Assembly: GCA_963665405.2 (NCBI GenBank)
Contig: OY762261.2
Coordinates: forward strand, 744,001 to 808,000
Reading direction: 5' to 3'
DNA: 64,000 nucleotides
Source of the DNA: G963665405 sp963665405
GTDB lineage: Bacteria; Chloroflexota; Dehalococcoidia; Lucifugimonadales; G963665405
The translations under genes were made by a program, and so were the position numbers. Of the stretch, positions 42,781 through 53,691 are shown in pieces. Each line of letters opens with the position of its first letter. Positions within the stretch are counted from its first letter, which is position 1. The notes beneath the pieces were generated by a model. The model was not told where the DNA came from, searched no databases, and was given only the letters and a program-made list of their open reading frames with translations.

Positions 42781-44439
42781 CTACACCTCCTCAACCAGAG
42801 CAAGCACCGTGGGCCTTCTCCCGGTCTCCTTGTAAAGAAAATCCGAAACCGACTCCGAAACCTTGTCCTTCAGCCGCACCCAATCTAGACCAGAGGGCGT
42901 TTCCTCCTCTAGCGTCACCCGGACCCTTTGTGAGGTTCTTTCGATCAGGTCTCGGGACTCCTCGAGCTCGACGAATCCCATCGACTCCACGCGGGGGGCG
43001 CTATGGAGTTTGCCTGTCTTCTTGTCCCGCGAGACGGACACGGCCACGATGCCGTGCCTGGACAACCTGGTCCTCTCGTCGAGCACCCTGCTGAACGGAC
43101 CCAACACCCTCTTGCCGTCGATGTAGACGTTGCCCGCCGGTACCTTCTCGACGACCTGCCCGGCCTCTCCGTCGATCTCCAGCACATCCCCATCCTCGAG
43201 CACGAAGGTGTTCGAGGCCGGCATGCCCATCGACTGGGCGAGCGAGGCGTGAGCGACCAGGTGCCGATGCTCGCCGTGGACCGGGACGACGAACTTCGGC
43301 CTGACGAGGCTGAGCATCATCTTGAGCTCTTCCCGACTCGCGTGGCCGTGGACGTGGACCATCGCGACGCTGCTGTATAGAACCTTGGCCTCCTGCCGAA
43401 ACAGGTTGTCGATGGTCCTCGCCACGAGGGTCTCGTTGCCGGGGATAGGCGAGGCCGAGATTACCACCGTGTCGCCCGGTACGATCTCGATGTCCTGGTG
43501 GTCCCCGTTGGCGATGCGGACAAGCGCCGACGTCGGCTCCCCCTGGCTGCCGGTGGCTACTATCACTATCTCATCCAGCGGAAGCTCTCTCGCCGCGTTG
43601 AGCGACACGATGGTCCCTTCCGGAGCATTCAGATAGTCCATCTTCAGCGCCATGTTGACGTTGTTCACCATGCTCCGCCCAACGACCGTTACCTTGCGGC
43701 CGTATTTGACGGCCGCGTTGACCACCTGCTGGATGCGTGAGATCAAAGAGGCGAATGTGGCGATCATTACCCGCCCCTCCGCCTCCGCGATGACCCTGTC
43801 CAGGGCCTCGCCCACGAGCTTCTCCGAGGCCGTATAACCCTCCACCTCGGCGTAGGTCGAGTCGGCGCACAGTAGAAGCACGCCTTCCGACGTCAGCTTG
43901 CCCAGGGCCGAGAAGTCGGTCGGCCTGCCGTCGGCGGGCGTGTGGTCGATCTTGAAGTCGCCCGTGTGAATGATGAGCCCCAGGGGTGTCGTGATCGCGA
44001 TCCCCATCGCGTCGGGGATCGAGTGGCATACCCGAAAGAACTCGGCGCTGAGCCCGCCGACCTTGAACGGCGCGTTGGGCTCCACCACGTTCAGCCGGGC
44101 CTGGCGCAGAACCCCGTGCTCCCGGAGCTTGACCGTGATCAGGCCGTGAGTGAGCCGCGAGGCATAGAGCGGCACGTCCAGCTCGTGGAGGATCCACGGC
44201 AGCCCGCCGATGTGGTCCTCGTGTCCGTGCGTAATCAGGACGGCCCTGACCCTGTCCTTGTTCTCCAGCAGGTAGGTGATGTCGGGGATGGCGAAGTCCA
44301 CGCCGGGCATGTCCTCCTCCGGGAACAGAACTCCGGCGTCGATGACGACGATGTCGTCCCCATACTCCAGCGCCATCATGTTCTTACCTATTTCGCCGAG
44401 ACCGCCAAGGGGGACGACTCGCAGTTTGTTGCTCTTCAT
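42781..44439 (-). CDS. rnj: ribonuclease J
   Basis: 552 aa metallo-beta-lactamase/beta-CASP ribonuclease with both 5' exonuclease and endonuclease activity in the family. Zinc-site motif HGHEDHIGG, then ITTPLGLIIHTGDFKIDHTP, the beta-CASP block TGSQGEPTSAL and VHVHGHASREELK. The C-terminal domain ends with DFLYKETGRRPTVLALVEEV (20 residues). ATG 44439 has GGAAGG six bases upstream; an upstream extension of 40 codons is unlikely. It is 2 bp from ftsK, so the two are probably cotranscribed. Confidence 0.95.
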   Translation of the reverse strand: MKSNKLRVVPLGGLGEIGKNMMALEYGDDIVVIDAGVLFPEEDMPGVDFAIPDITYLLENKDRVRAVLITHGHEDHIGGLPWILHELDVPLYASRLTHGLITVKLREHGVLRQARLNVVEPNAPFKVGGLSAEFFRVCHSIPDAMGIAITTPLGLIIHTGDFKIDHTPADGRPTDFSALGKLTSEGVLLLCADSTYAEVEGYTASEKLVGEALDRVIAEAEGRVMIATFASLISRIQQVVNAAVKYGRKVTVVGRSMVNNVNMALKMDYLNAPEGTIVSLNAARELPLDEIVIVATGSQGEPTSALVRIANGDHQDIEIVPGDTVVISASPIPGNETLVARTIDNLFRQEAKVLYSSVAMVHVHGHASREELKMMLSLVRPKFVVPVHGEHRHLVAHASLAQSMGMPASNTFVLEDGDVLEIDGEAGQVVEKVPAGNVYIDGKRVLGPFSRVLDERTRLSRHGIVAVSVSRDKKTGKLHSAPRVESMGFVELEESRDLIERTSQRVRVTLEEETPSGLDWVRLKDKVSESVSDFLYKETGRRPTVLALVEEV

Positions 44440-44639
44440 CTGAATCCTTCCACTGTTGTCTTCTGTTATCTTCGACTCCCCCGGCAACAAGAGAACATTC
44501 CCTGCCACGTGCGGGTTAGGGGGAGCGCCTCCTGACACGGGTCGGCGGCGCGGGGACATCTCGATCGGCCGGGGCTAGAGGGGGTGGATCGCCCGTGGCC
44601 GCGGGTCGAGCTGGCGCGGTCGAATCGAGCCCGCCGAGG

Positions 44640-45242
44640 CTAGAAGAAGCTTAGCTGTTGCGCCGAGCTCTTTTCGGGCTCTTCTTGCAGTACTTCCTCG
44701 CTGTCCACCAAAGACCTGAGTTTCTGGAAGTCAGCCTCGATGGCGGGTAAGAGGCTGGGATTGTGCAGGGCAGCAGCGGGATGGTACATCGGAAAGATAG
44801 TCCGCCCGTTCCAGGTCCTGGGCTTCCCTCGGGCCTTGCTGATTGCCTCTCCCGGGAAGAACTTCGAAAAGGAGAACCTCCCCAACGTGACCACGACCTT
44901 GGGGGAGATGATTTGCATCTGACGATCGAGATAGGGCTGACACGCCTGTATCTCCCCCGGCAGAGGATCCCGGTTGCCGGGCGGCCTGCACTTCACCATG
45001 TTGGCGATGTATACGTCCTCACGCCTCAGCCCTATCGAGGCCAGCAGCTTGTCGAGAAGCTGGCCCGCCGGCCCCACGAACGGCTTGCCCTGCTGGTCCT
45101 CATGATATCCCGGACCCTCGCCCACGAACATGAAATCCGCCGAGATGGAGCCCTCGCCGGGCACCGCCTGGGTCCGCGTCTGGGAGAGGGCACACAGGGT
45201 GCAGGAAACGATCTCTTGGACCAGCTGATCGTACTCGGACAT
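44640..45242 (-). CDS. uracil-DNA glycosylase, family 4 (iron-sulfur)
   Basis: 200 aa base-excision repair enzyme removing uracil from DNA. Cluster cysteines C14, C17, C85 and C101 are all visible (CTLC, KCRPPGNR, ACQPYL). Motif A is GEGPGYHEDQQGKPF and motif B is MYHPAAAL. The family 4 pattern is complete. It stands alone upstream of the RNase J gene with a 200-bp gap that holds no feature I recognise. Confidence 0.94.
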   Translation of the reverse strand: MSEYDQLVQEIVSCTLCALSQTRTQAVPGEGSISADFMFVGEGPGYHEDQQGKPFVGPAGQLLDKLLASIGLRREDVYIANMVKCRPPGNRDPLPGEIQACQPYLDRQMQIISPKVVVTLGRFSFSKFFPGEAISKARGKPRTWNGRTIFPMYHPAAALHNPSLLPAIEADFQKLRSLVDSEEVLQEEPEKSSAQQLSFF

Positions 45243-45396
45243 GGCCAGCTCCGGGGTTCAGGTTTCGACGCGTCTCATCGTATCAGTCGCCCGTCCGGCG
45301 GGTCAACGCGGAAACAGAGGGAAACGGGATATGCGCGGAGATCGCCAGCGACGCACAAACACCGGTCCCGGGGGCCTGTTGGCCGGGGGCCGATCC

Positions 45397-45795
45397 TCAC
45401 TCGATCCAGAAGTGCGGGTTCCAGGCGACCTCCCAGAGGAAGCCGTCCGGATCGGCGAAATATCCCGAATGCCCGCCCCAGGCCGTATCTTCGGCGGCCG
45501 TCATGATCGTGGCGCCGGCTGCCTCGGCCTCTGCCAGCACCTGCTGGACCTCCTCGCGAGTACGCACGTTGTGGGCGATCGTGAATCCCCGGAAGCCGTG
45601 GCCATCGTCCGGAACCGCGGCATCTCCGGCCAGCTCCGCTCGGGGGAACAGCCCAAGCCACGTTCCGCCGGTCTCGAAAAAGGCGATCGAGGGCGATTCC
45701 TCGCGCAGGGGAAGTCCGAGCCCATCGCGATAGAACCTCTTCGAGCGCTCGAGGTCCGACACCCCCAGCGTGACGATGCTCAATCTAGGGTCCAT
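45397..45795 (-). CDS. glyoxalase/VOC-family protein
   Basis: 132 aa, two beta-alpha-beta-beta-beta modules: LSIVTLGVSDLERSKRFYRD opens the first and GYFADPDGFLWEVAWNP closes the second, with a metal-site-like Glu. The sequence resembles the uncharacterised group often annotated as glyoxalase or lactoylglutathione lyase-like; metal ligands of true glyoxalase I are not fully present. ATG 45795 has GGAGG five bases upstream; a GTG four codons earlier overlaps that site. Confidence 0.85.
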   Translation of the reverse strand: MDPRLSIVTLGVSDLERSKRFYRDGLGLPLREESPSIAFFETGGTWLGLFPRAELAGDAAVPDDGHGFRGFTIAHNVRTREEVQQVLAEAEAAGATIMTAAEDTAWGGHSGYFADPDGFLWEVAWNPHFWIE

Positions 45796-45837
45796 CCCGG
45801 CCTCCACAACGCCAGCTACCGAAGGCTAAAGAGAATG

Positions 45838-45862
45838 AAAAAGGACAGGCCGGAGCCTGTCC
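45838..45862 (-). terminator. terminator of the acpP operon
   Basis: On the minus strand GGACAGGCTCCGGCCTGTCC (45843-45862) folds as a perfect 8-bp stem with a CCGG-type loop and is followed by five T residues (45838-45842). It is 33 bp after the acpP stop. Confidence 0.88.
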
Positions 45863-45894
45863 AAACGATCCGATCGATCGGGGCGCTCGCGGGC

Positions 45895-46155
45895 TTACTC
45901 GTCCTTGACTCCGAGGCCCCGGATATACTCTATAGCCAGCTTCACCGTCGTGATCTTCTCTGCGTCTTCATCTCCGATCTCGATCTGGTTGTCTCCGGAG
46001 CTGAACTCCTCCTCGAAGGCCATGATCAGCTCTACCAGGTCCAGCGAATCGGCGTTCAAATCGTCTGTGAACGAGGCCTCAGGCACCACCTTCTCGATGT
46101 CGACACTCAGCTTGTCGGCCACGACCGTCTGGACCCGCTCTATAACCGTTGCCAC
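45895..46155 (-). CDS. acpP: acyl carrier protein
   Basis: 86 aa carrier of growing fatty acyl chains. The phosphopantetheine site is Ser37 in DLNADSLDLVEL. The usual EFDIEIPDEDAE segment is replaced by EEEFSSGDNQIEIGDEDAE, an insertion of about five residues in the loop before helix III. It is the last gene of the DUF177-rpmF-fabD-nusB-acpP run, just before a strong terminator. Confidence 0.95.
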   Translation of the reverse strand: MATVIERVQTVVADKLSVDIEKVVPEASFTDDLNADSLDLVELIMAFEEEFSSGDNQIEIGDEDAEKITTVKLAIEYIRGLGVKDE

Positions 46156-46192
46156 GATACGACCTCCATGCCTCCCACGAGGATTCTCGACT

Positions 46193-46621
46193 TTAGGGCT
46201 CGGCCGTCTCCATCACCGAGCCGAGGACACCGTTCACGAGCCTCGGCGAGCTGTCGGACCCAAACACCTTGGCCAGCTCTACCGCCTCGTTAATCGCAAC
46301 CTTAGGGGGCGTCTCCCCTCGCATCATCACCATCTCGAAGATGGCGATCCTGAGGAGGTTTCGGTCGACCAGCGCCATCTGGCTGATCGGCCAGGCGGGC
46401 GCGAAGCCCGCTATCTTTTCGTCTATGAAGTCCTGGTTCTCCAGCACTCCCCGGACGAGGGTACTTACGAAACTCTTGCCGGACTCGGAAACCCGTTCCG
46501 AGGCCAGTCTCGTCTCGAGAACCTGATCCTCGGGATGGCTGGCCCCATCGATTTCGTAGAGCACCTGGAGCGCGACGGCCCGGGCCTTCCGTCGGGTAGT
46601 AGGAACCTCGGGCTCCCCCAT
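46193..46621 (-). CDS. nusB: transcription antitermination factor NusB
   Basis: 142 aa all-helical protein that binds boxA RNA with NusE (S10) during rRNA transcription. Family blocks: TTRRKARAVALQVLYEID at the start, DRNLLRIAIFEMVM, and PPKVAINEAVELAKVFGSDSS followed by LVNGVLGSV. ATG 46621 lies 41 bp after the fabD stop; no strong Shine-Dalgarno is seen there. Placement between fabD and acpP is unusual outside this lineage. Confidence 0.93.
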   Translation of the reverse strand: MGEPEVPTTRRKARAVALQVLYEIDGASHPEDQVLETRLASERVSESGKSFVSTLVRGVLENQDFIDEKIAGFAPAWPISQMALVDRNLLRIAIFEMVMMRGETPPKVAINEAVELAKVFGSDSSPRLVNGVLGSVMETAEP

Positions 46622-46662
46622 GCTGAACCGTCCACCACGGCTTGTCAAGAGGACCGTGTCGC

Positions 46663-47622
46663 TCAATTCCGGCGCAGGTTCAGGATCGATTCGACGTCGC
46701 CCACGCTGCTCACCTGCGCACTTCGGTCGATGCGCTTGACCAGTCCGCTGAGCACGTTCCCTGGCCCCACCTCGATGAAGCGCGACACGCCGGACTTGAC
46801 CATATAGTCGATCGACTGCTTCCACTGAACGCAGCTGCAGATCTGCGCGATCAGCTCCCGTTTCACGCTGTCGGCCGTCGTGAGGGGCTGGCCGTCGCAG
46901 TTGGCGACGATGGGCACCGTGGGGTCCCTGAAGATGAGTGACTCCACAGCCTCGGCCAAACCAGCCCGAGCCGGCTCCATGAGCGCCGAGTGGAAGGCGC
47001 CTCCGACCCGCAGCGGGACCACCTTCTTGGCACCTCGGGACTGGGCCATGTCGCACGCACGCGCCACCGCCATCAGATCTCCGCTGATCACCATCTGCTC
47101 GACGGTGTTAACGTTCGACAGGTACGTCCCGGTCTCCCTGCCGATCTCATCCATCGTCATCTCGTCGATGCCGAATATCGCGGCCATGGTACCCGGCCGC
47201 TGCTCGCAGGCCTCTTGCATCAGGCGGCCGCGCTCCTGGACCAGCCTGGCGGTCTCGCCGATGTCCAGGACGCCGGCCACCGCGAGAGCCGTGTACTCTC
47301 CGAGACTATGACCGGCCATGAGGATGGGCTGGGGCATCGCGCTCGTTCCCAGCCGCTCCTCCATCGCTTTGACGGCGGCCAGGCTTACCGCCATGATCGC
47401 CGGCTGGGCGTTGACGGTTCGTCTCAGCTCTCCCTCGTCCCCGGTGAACATCAGCTTGGACAGCGGCCTTTCGAGGGCCATGTCGACCTGATGGAACACC
47501 GAGCGGGCGGCCGGAGAGTCGTCGTAAAGCTCGTGCCCCATCCCGACGGCTTGGGCTCCTTGGCCGGGGAACAGGAAGGCGACTTTTGCAGAATCAGACA
47601 TTTGACGTGTACTTAGGGTCAT
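46663..47622 (-). CDS. fabD: malonyl-CoA:ACP transacylase
   Basis: 319 aa. It moves malonyl from CoA to ACP. AFLFPGQGAQAVGMG opens the domain, the nucleophilic Ser is in GHSLGEYTAL, and the catalytic His region is VGGAFHSALM. ATG 47622 is chosen for AGGAG seven bases upstream; ATG 47601 (MSDSAKVAF) is the alternative. It lies in the same operon as acpP, its substrate. Confidence 0.95.
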   Translation of the reverse strand: MTLSTRQMSDSAKVAFLFPGQGAQAVGMGHELYDDSPAARSVFHQVDMALERPLSKLMFTGDEGELRRTVNAQPAIMAVSLAAVKAMEERLGTSAMPQPILMAGHSLGEYTALAVAGVLDIGETARLVQERGRLMQEACEQRPGTMAAIFGIDEMTMDEIGRETGTYLSNVNTVEQMVISGDLMAVARACDMAQSRGAKKVVPLRVGGAFHSALMEPARAGLAEAVESLIFRDPTVPIVANCDGQPLTTADSVKRELIAQICSCVQWKQSIDYMVKSGVSRFIEVGPGNVLSGLVKRIDRSAQVSSVGDVESILNLRRN

Positions 47623-47669
47623 AGGGAGGCTCCTGGGGAGATAGGAGAACTTGCAACTGTCGGGACGGC

Positions 47670-47861
47670 CTACTCGGAAGCGGCCTCCCCTGGGATCACC
47701 TCTCTGCCGTTGTAGTATCCGCAGGCCAGGCACGCTCGATGTGGCAGCTTCGACTTGTGACACTGCGGACATTCGGAGAGAGTGGGCGCACGCAGCCCGA
47801 AGTGGGCCCTTCGCCCCCCAACCCGGGCCTTGGAGTGCTTTTTCTTTGGAAGCGGTGGCAT
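47670..47861 (-). CDS. rpmF: 50S ribosomal protein L32
   Basis: 63 aa. The basic start MPPLPKKKHSKARVGGRRAH and the zinc-binding four-cysteine ribbon CPQC...CLAC are typical of bacterial L32. The DUF177-rpmF pairing is conserved widely in bacteria. Confidence 0.95.
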   Translation of the reverse strand: MPPLPKKKHSKARVGGRRAHFGLRAPTLSECPQCHKSKLPHRACLACGYYNGREVIPGEAASE

Positions 47862-47883
47862 CTTGGCTACCTATTCCCTCTCA

Positions 47884-48441
47884 TCAGCTCGCTCGTTCCT
47901 TCGGAACGCTGGAGCCTGAACCATCGACGAATGCCGCGGTCAGCAGTGGACTCCATCTCGGGTCTATCGGGCTCTTGTCGCAATCGCAGGAGGCCTCGTT
48001 GAGGTTGGCCCCGCAGGCCATGCACATACCCGCACAGTCGTCACGGCACAGCGGTTTCATCGGAGTGCTCAGGAGCAGGTACTCCCGGACCACTTCGGTC
48101 AGGTCCAGGATGTGCTGCTCGTCGATGTGGAAGCTGTCCTCCGGAAAGTCGGCGGGATTCAGCCTCGAACCGGATATCAGATCGACCCGGGGAAAGAACT
48201 CCTCCTCGATCACCACAGTCGTCCGCTGCTCGCACTCGGCAAGACACAGACTGCAGGCACATGCCATCTTGGATTCCAGGTCGGCGCTGACCCAGACACC
48301 CAGATCGGTGCGGAGCATCCTGACGCTGCCTGTCACCCGCCGCACCGACGCGTGATCTGGTGAGGTCACGTCCTCGTCGACGCTGTAGCTCCGCGCGGAG
48401 CCGCTAGACTCCTTCAGCAGTTGCGAAACGTTAAAGTGCAT
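47884..48441 (-). CDS. DUF177/YceD-family protein
   Basis: 185 aa from ATG 48441 (187 aa from GTG 48447). Family signature includes CSLCLAECEQ, LDLTEVVREYLLLSTPMKPLC (shown in parts: EVVREYLLLSTPMKPLC) and DCAGMCMACGANLNE. YceD proteins are linked to 23S rRNA processing and accumulation, and sit before rpmF in most genomes. It is the first gene of the operon; its promoter is at 48489. Confidence 0.93.
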   Translation of the reverse strand: MHFNVSQLLKESSGSARSYSVDEDVTSPDHASVRRVTGSVRMLRTDLGVWVSADLESKMACACSLCLAECEQRTTVVIEEEFFPRVDLISGSRLNPADFPEDSFHIDEQHILDLTEVVREYLLLSTPMKPLCRDDCAGMCMACGANLNEASCDCDKSPIDPRWSPLLTAAFVDGSGSSVPKERAS

Positions 48442-48488
48442 CGCCACATATGTCCGTCAAGATAGTTCGGACGCCCATGCCACGCGGT

Positions 48489-48518
48489 ATTGTATTGCCG
48501 AGCAGACGTTTGTGTCAA
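48489..48518 (-). promoter_or_regulatory. promoter of the DUF177-rpmF-fabD-nusB-acpP operon
   Basis: On the minus strand TTGACA (48513-48518), an 18-bp spacer and TACAAT (48489-48494). It lies about 45 bp upstream of the first start codon. Both hexamers are near consensus, among the best sigma-A promoters in the window. Confidence 0.8.
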
Positions 48519-48630
48519 GTTTCACACAGGGCTCGTAGACACCGAAACAACCCTCTCGGCGAATTCGCGCACGTACATAACACCGCTCTCGACCGGGCCA
48601 AAACTGCCGGAAATCATGCTATGCCATACG

Positions 48631-48660
48631 TTGCCCGCCGCCTGACCTCCCAAATATAAT
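48631..48660 (+). promoter_or_regulatory. promoter giving a leaderless lipoprotein mRNA
   Basis: TTGCCC (48631-48636), 18-bp spacer and a perfect TATAAT (48655-48660). The ATG of the next gene is at 48667, only six bases after the -10, which is where transcription should begin. There is therefore no room for a ribosome-binding site. Confidence 0.7.
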
Positions 48661-48666
48661 CACTCG

Positions 48667-49938
48667 ATGATTTCGAGACTCAAGCTGCATACGATTATTG
48701 TCGTCGGCCTACTGCTGCTTGGCGCGTGTGGGGAAACCGCCGTCCCGACACCCACCCCCACCGCCACGGCGACTCCGACGCTGACACCTACTCCCTCGCC
48801 TACCCCGGAGCCCGTCACCGGGGGGGTCGAGGCAACCCCGATGACCTCCACCTCGCTGACCCCCGGCACGTCTCCCGAGGAGATACTCGAGAGCCTGCTG
48901 GCCATCTTCGCGGATGAGGCCGAGCCCTTCCATTTCGAGGTCGACGCCAAGATCGACACCAACGTCTCCGGGTTGGCCCTCAGCATACCCCTGAGGGTCG
49001 GCGGGGATTTCCAGCCTCCGGACAGGGTTCGCGCCAGTCTCTCGGTCTCGTTGGGCGTGATCAGCGTCCAGAATGAGACGATCTCGATAGAGGGCCGGAC
49101 GTACACCACCGATCCCATCAGCGGCGAATGGCAGGTCATCTCCGCCGCCCCCTCCCTGTTGACGAGCCCGGCCGCCCTGCTCGGCATGGTCCAGCCGGCC
49201 ATAGAGAGCCTGGAGCTTGTCGGAGTGGAGAGCCTCGACGGGATAGAGGTCGTGCACATCAGGGGCGATATCAGCGGCGGCGCCTTTGGGAGCCCGTCCA
49301 GCGCCGCCCGAATCGACGTCTGGAGCTCGGTGGACGACCTCAGGGTCCGGAAGGTCGAGATCGACGGGCGGGTGTCGCTTGCCGATCTGGGCGAGGGACT
49401 TCCAGGCGGCATCACCTTGGACTCGGCACAGCTAGAGCTTACTCTGCTCGTCTCCGACTACGGTAAGCCGGTGACAATCGAGGCGCCGGAGATCGCGGAC
49501 GAGCCCGCCGGGAGCGCGGGAACCCAGCTGCCGAGCCTTGGACGCAATCACGTCCTTCCCGGCGACCAGCACCCGCCTTACAACTCGGTGCCCGCCACGT
49601 CCGGCTGGCACTTCGGCGCTCCCTACGGCCCCGCGCCCTGGGGGCAGTACGACGAGGTCCTTCCCGACGAAGTTCTGGTGCACAGCCTGGAGCACGGCGG
49701 CATAGGCGTGCACTACGACTGCCCTGAGGGCTGCGACGAGCTCGTCGGGGACCTGGCAAGGGTCGCCAGCCGCTACCCCAAGTTCATTCTGTCGCCCTTC
49801 CCAGGGATGGACAGGAGGATCGCGCTCACCGCCTGGACCTTCTTCGACGGCTTTGACGGCTTCGACGAGGGGCGGATCGTGGCCTTCTTCGAGGCCCATA
49901 TCAGCTCGCCGGTCGCCCCCGAGCCCAACGTCCCCTGA
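48667..49938 (+). CDS. lipoprotein with LppX/LprG-like domain fused to DUF3105
   Basis: 423 aa. A signal peptide with lipobox LLLGAC places Cys21 as the lipid anchor. A Thr/Pro-rich linker (residues 25-50) follows. The middle (about 65-270) has the pattern of the LppX/LprAFG fold that binds lipids (FHFEVDAKIDTNVSGLAL, GRTYTTDPISGEW, VESLDGIEVVHIRGDISGG). The C-terminal part carries the DUF3105 motif HSLEHGGIGVHYDC. LppX-fold proteins carry lipids in mycobacteria; the fusion's role here is unknown. The start is supported by the leaderless promoter. Confidence 0.88.
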   Translation: MISRLKLHTIIVVGLLLLGACGETAVPTPTPTATATPTLTPTPSPTPEPVTGGVEATPMTSTSLTPGTSPEEILESLLAIFADEAEPFHFEVDAKIDTNVSGLALSIPLRVGGDFQPPDRVRASLSVSLGVISVQNETISIEGRTYTTDPISGEWQVISAAPSLLTSPAALLGMVQPAIESLELVGVESLDGIEVVHIRGDISGGAFGSPSSAARIDVWSSVDDLRVRKVEIDGRVSLADLGEGLPGGITLDSAQLELTLLVSDYGKPVTIEAPEIADEPAGSAGTQLPSLGRNHVLPGDQHPPYNSVPATSGWHFGAPYGPAPWGQYDEVLPDEVLVHSLEHGGIGVHYDCPEGCDELVGDLARVASRYPKFILSPFPGMDRRIALTAWTFFDGFDGFDEGRIVAFFEAHISSPVAPEPNVP

Positions 49939-49941
49939 CTG

Positions 49942-50349
49942 CTAGCCCTCCCGCCTGTCAGCCACCGCCCGGATGAACTTCACGATCTCCGAGGTCGGGG
50001 AGCCGGGGCCGAAGATCTCCCTCACGCCCATCTTCCGCAAGGCCTCCCGGTCGGCGTCGGGAACGATGCCCCCGGCCACGACGACCACGTTCTCCATCCC
50101 TCTCTCGTAGAGTCCTTCCACTATCTGCGGGAAGAGCTCCATGTGCGCCCCGGACAGGATGCTCAACCCTACGATGTCGACGTCTTCCCTCAACGCGGCC
50201 TCGACTATCATCTGAGGCGTCTGCCTGATGCCCGTGTAGGTGACCTCCATCCCGGCGTCACGAAGTGCCCGCGCGATTATCTTGGCGCCCCGGTCGTGCC
50301 CATCGAGGCCCGGCTTGGCGATCAGGACCCGTATCGTCTTCGCCGCCAC
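49942..50349 (-). CDS. mcmB: methylmalonyl-CoA mutase small (B12-binding) subunit
   Basis: 135 aa cobalamin-binding domain. The DxHxxG motif that ligates cobalt is in KPGLDGHDRGAK, and SILSGAHMELFP and VVVVAGGIVPDADRE are further family blocks. GTG 50349 has AGGAGAT upstream. It works with the separate large subunit encoded at 51949, in the archaeal/Chloroflexota split arrangement. It is 2 bp from the epimerase gene. Confidence 0.93.
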   Translation of the reverse strand: MAAKTIRVLIAKPGLDGHDRGAKIIARALRDAGMEVTYTGIRQTPQMIVEAALREDVDIVGLSILSGAHMELFPQIVEGLYERGMENVVVVAGGIVPDADREALRKMGVREIFGPGSPTSEIVKFIRAVADRREG

Positions 50350-50351
50350 GG

Positions 50352-50783
50352 CTATCTCCTGGCCGTCGCCCGATCGACAAGCTCCACGAGCACGCCCCCG
50401 GTGGACCTGGGATGCAGGAAGGCGATCATCCCCGAGAGCCCCTGTCTGGGGGCCTTGTCGATCAGATCGATGCCCCTGGCCTCCAGCAGCCCGAGCTTCC
50501 CTTCGAGGTCCTCCACCTCGAAGCACACATGATGGAGGCCCTCGCCGCTCCGCTCGATGAATCGGGCGATGCTGCCCTCGCTGTCCGTCGGCTGGATGAA
50601 CTCGAGCTGTGAGCCGCCCAACCGGACCAGCGCGGCCTTGACCCCCTGGTCGGGGACATCCTCGACCTCGGCGTCCTCTACACCGAAGACGTCCCGGTAG
50701 AACCGGAGAGACTCCTCGATGTCGCGGACGGCGATCGCGATGTGGTTTATGTGTCTGGCTACGCAGGTAGCTTCGTCTGACAT
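50352..50783 (-). CDS. mce: methylmalonyl-CoA epimerase
   Basis: 143 aa VOC-fold enzyme that converts S- to R-methylmalonyl-CoA for the mutase. Metal ligand pattern: HINHIAIAVRDIEESLRFY, GLHHVCFEVEDLEG and the final GGVLVELV. Length is typical. It is in one operon with the mutase subunits and the acyl-CoA dehydrogenase. Confidence 0.93.
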   Translation of the reverse strand: MSDEATCVARHINHIAIAVRDIEESLRFYRDVFGVEDAEVEDVPDQGVKAALVRLGGSQLEFIQPTDSEGSIARFIERSGEGLHHVCFEVEDLEGKLGLLEARGIDLIDKAPRQGLSGMIAFLHPRSTGGVLVELVDRATARR

Positions 50784-50794
50784 GCTCTCAAGAC

Positions 50795-51948
50795 CTATCC
50801 CGCTGACTGAGGTTTCAGGATGTTCCGGGCGATGATGAGCCGCTGTATCTCGGACGTGCCCTCGTAGATCTCGGTGACCTTCGCGTCCCGATAGAGCCGC
50901 TCCACCGTGGTCGGGGCGAAGTAGCCGGTACCTCCGTGGATCTGCACCGCACGGTCCGCGGTCTCCACCGCCACTCGCGAGGCGTACAGCTTCGCCATCG
51001 AGGCCTCGGTTGCGAACTCGATCCCGTGATCGTACAGGGTCGCGGCCTGGTGGGTCATGAGCCTGGCAGCATGCACGCTGGTGGCCATGTCGGCGATCAT
51101 CCACTGGATCCCCTGAAACCCGGCTATCTCGCGACCGAACGCCTCGCGCCGAGTTGCGTACGCGACCGCCGCTTCGTAGGCGGCCTGGGCGATGCCCACG
51201 GCCTGCGCCGCGATGACGATCCGGCTCGAGCTGAGAATCTGCATCGTCTGGCGGAACCCCGCACCCTCCGGGCCCAGACGGTTCTCCTCCGGAACGGGCG
51301 TATCCTGGAAGACCACCTCGGCGGTCGACGACGCGCGGATCCCCATCTTGCCGTGCTGCGGATTCACCGTCAGTCCCGGCGAGTCGGCTTCGACGACCAG
51401 CGCGTCTATCCCGTCGACGCCGAGACTGCGGTCGTGGGTGACCAGCACGACGAACGTGCTCGCCTCGACGGCATTGGTTATGAACTGCTTGACCCCGTTG
51501 ACCAGATAGTGGCCGTCGCTCCTCGAAACCTGGGTCGTGATCGCGGCCGCGTCGCTCCCGCAGCCGGGCTCGGTGAGCGCGAACGCTCCGATCTTCCGCC
51601 CGGTGGCCAGGTCCGGAAGGAACCTCTGCTTCTGACCCTCGGTGCCGTACGCGTGGATGAAGTTAGCACACAGGGAGAGATGAGCCCCGTAGACGGTGCT
51701 CGTCGCGGCACATCCCCGCGCCACCTCCTCGACGGCCACCGCGACCTGTCGCATGGTGCCGCCGCTGCCACCGTAGCGCTCGTCGATAGTGAGGCCGTAA
51801 AGCCCCAGAGCCGCCAGGCCCCGGACGTTGTCCCAGGGGAACTCGCCGCTCTGGTCGTACGAAGACGCGCGAGGCGCCAGCTCCCGATCGGCGAAATCGC
51901 GAACGGCGTTCTTCAGAAGCCGCTCGTCCTCGGATAGAAGCTGATCGC

Positions 51949-51952
<4 letters not shown>
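50795..51952 (-). CDS. acyl-CoA dehydrogenase
   Basis: 385 aa FAD enzyme. FALTEPGCGSDAAAI and VNGVKQFITNA form the flavin and substrate site; the catalytic Glu is in EIYEGTSEIQRL. It overlaps the mutase stop (ATGA-type overlap at 51949-51952). Its position in the methylmalonyl-CoA operon suggests a short- or branched-chain acyl-CoA substrate feeding propionyl-CoA, an inference. Confidence 0.93.
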
Positions 51953-53646
<1,694 letters not shown>

Positions 53647-53691
53647 TCACTCTGACAGATGCCGAAGTGCGTAGTTTGCAAGCCCCACCAT

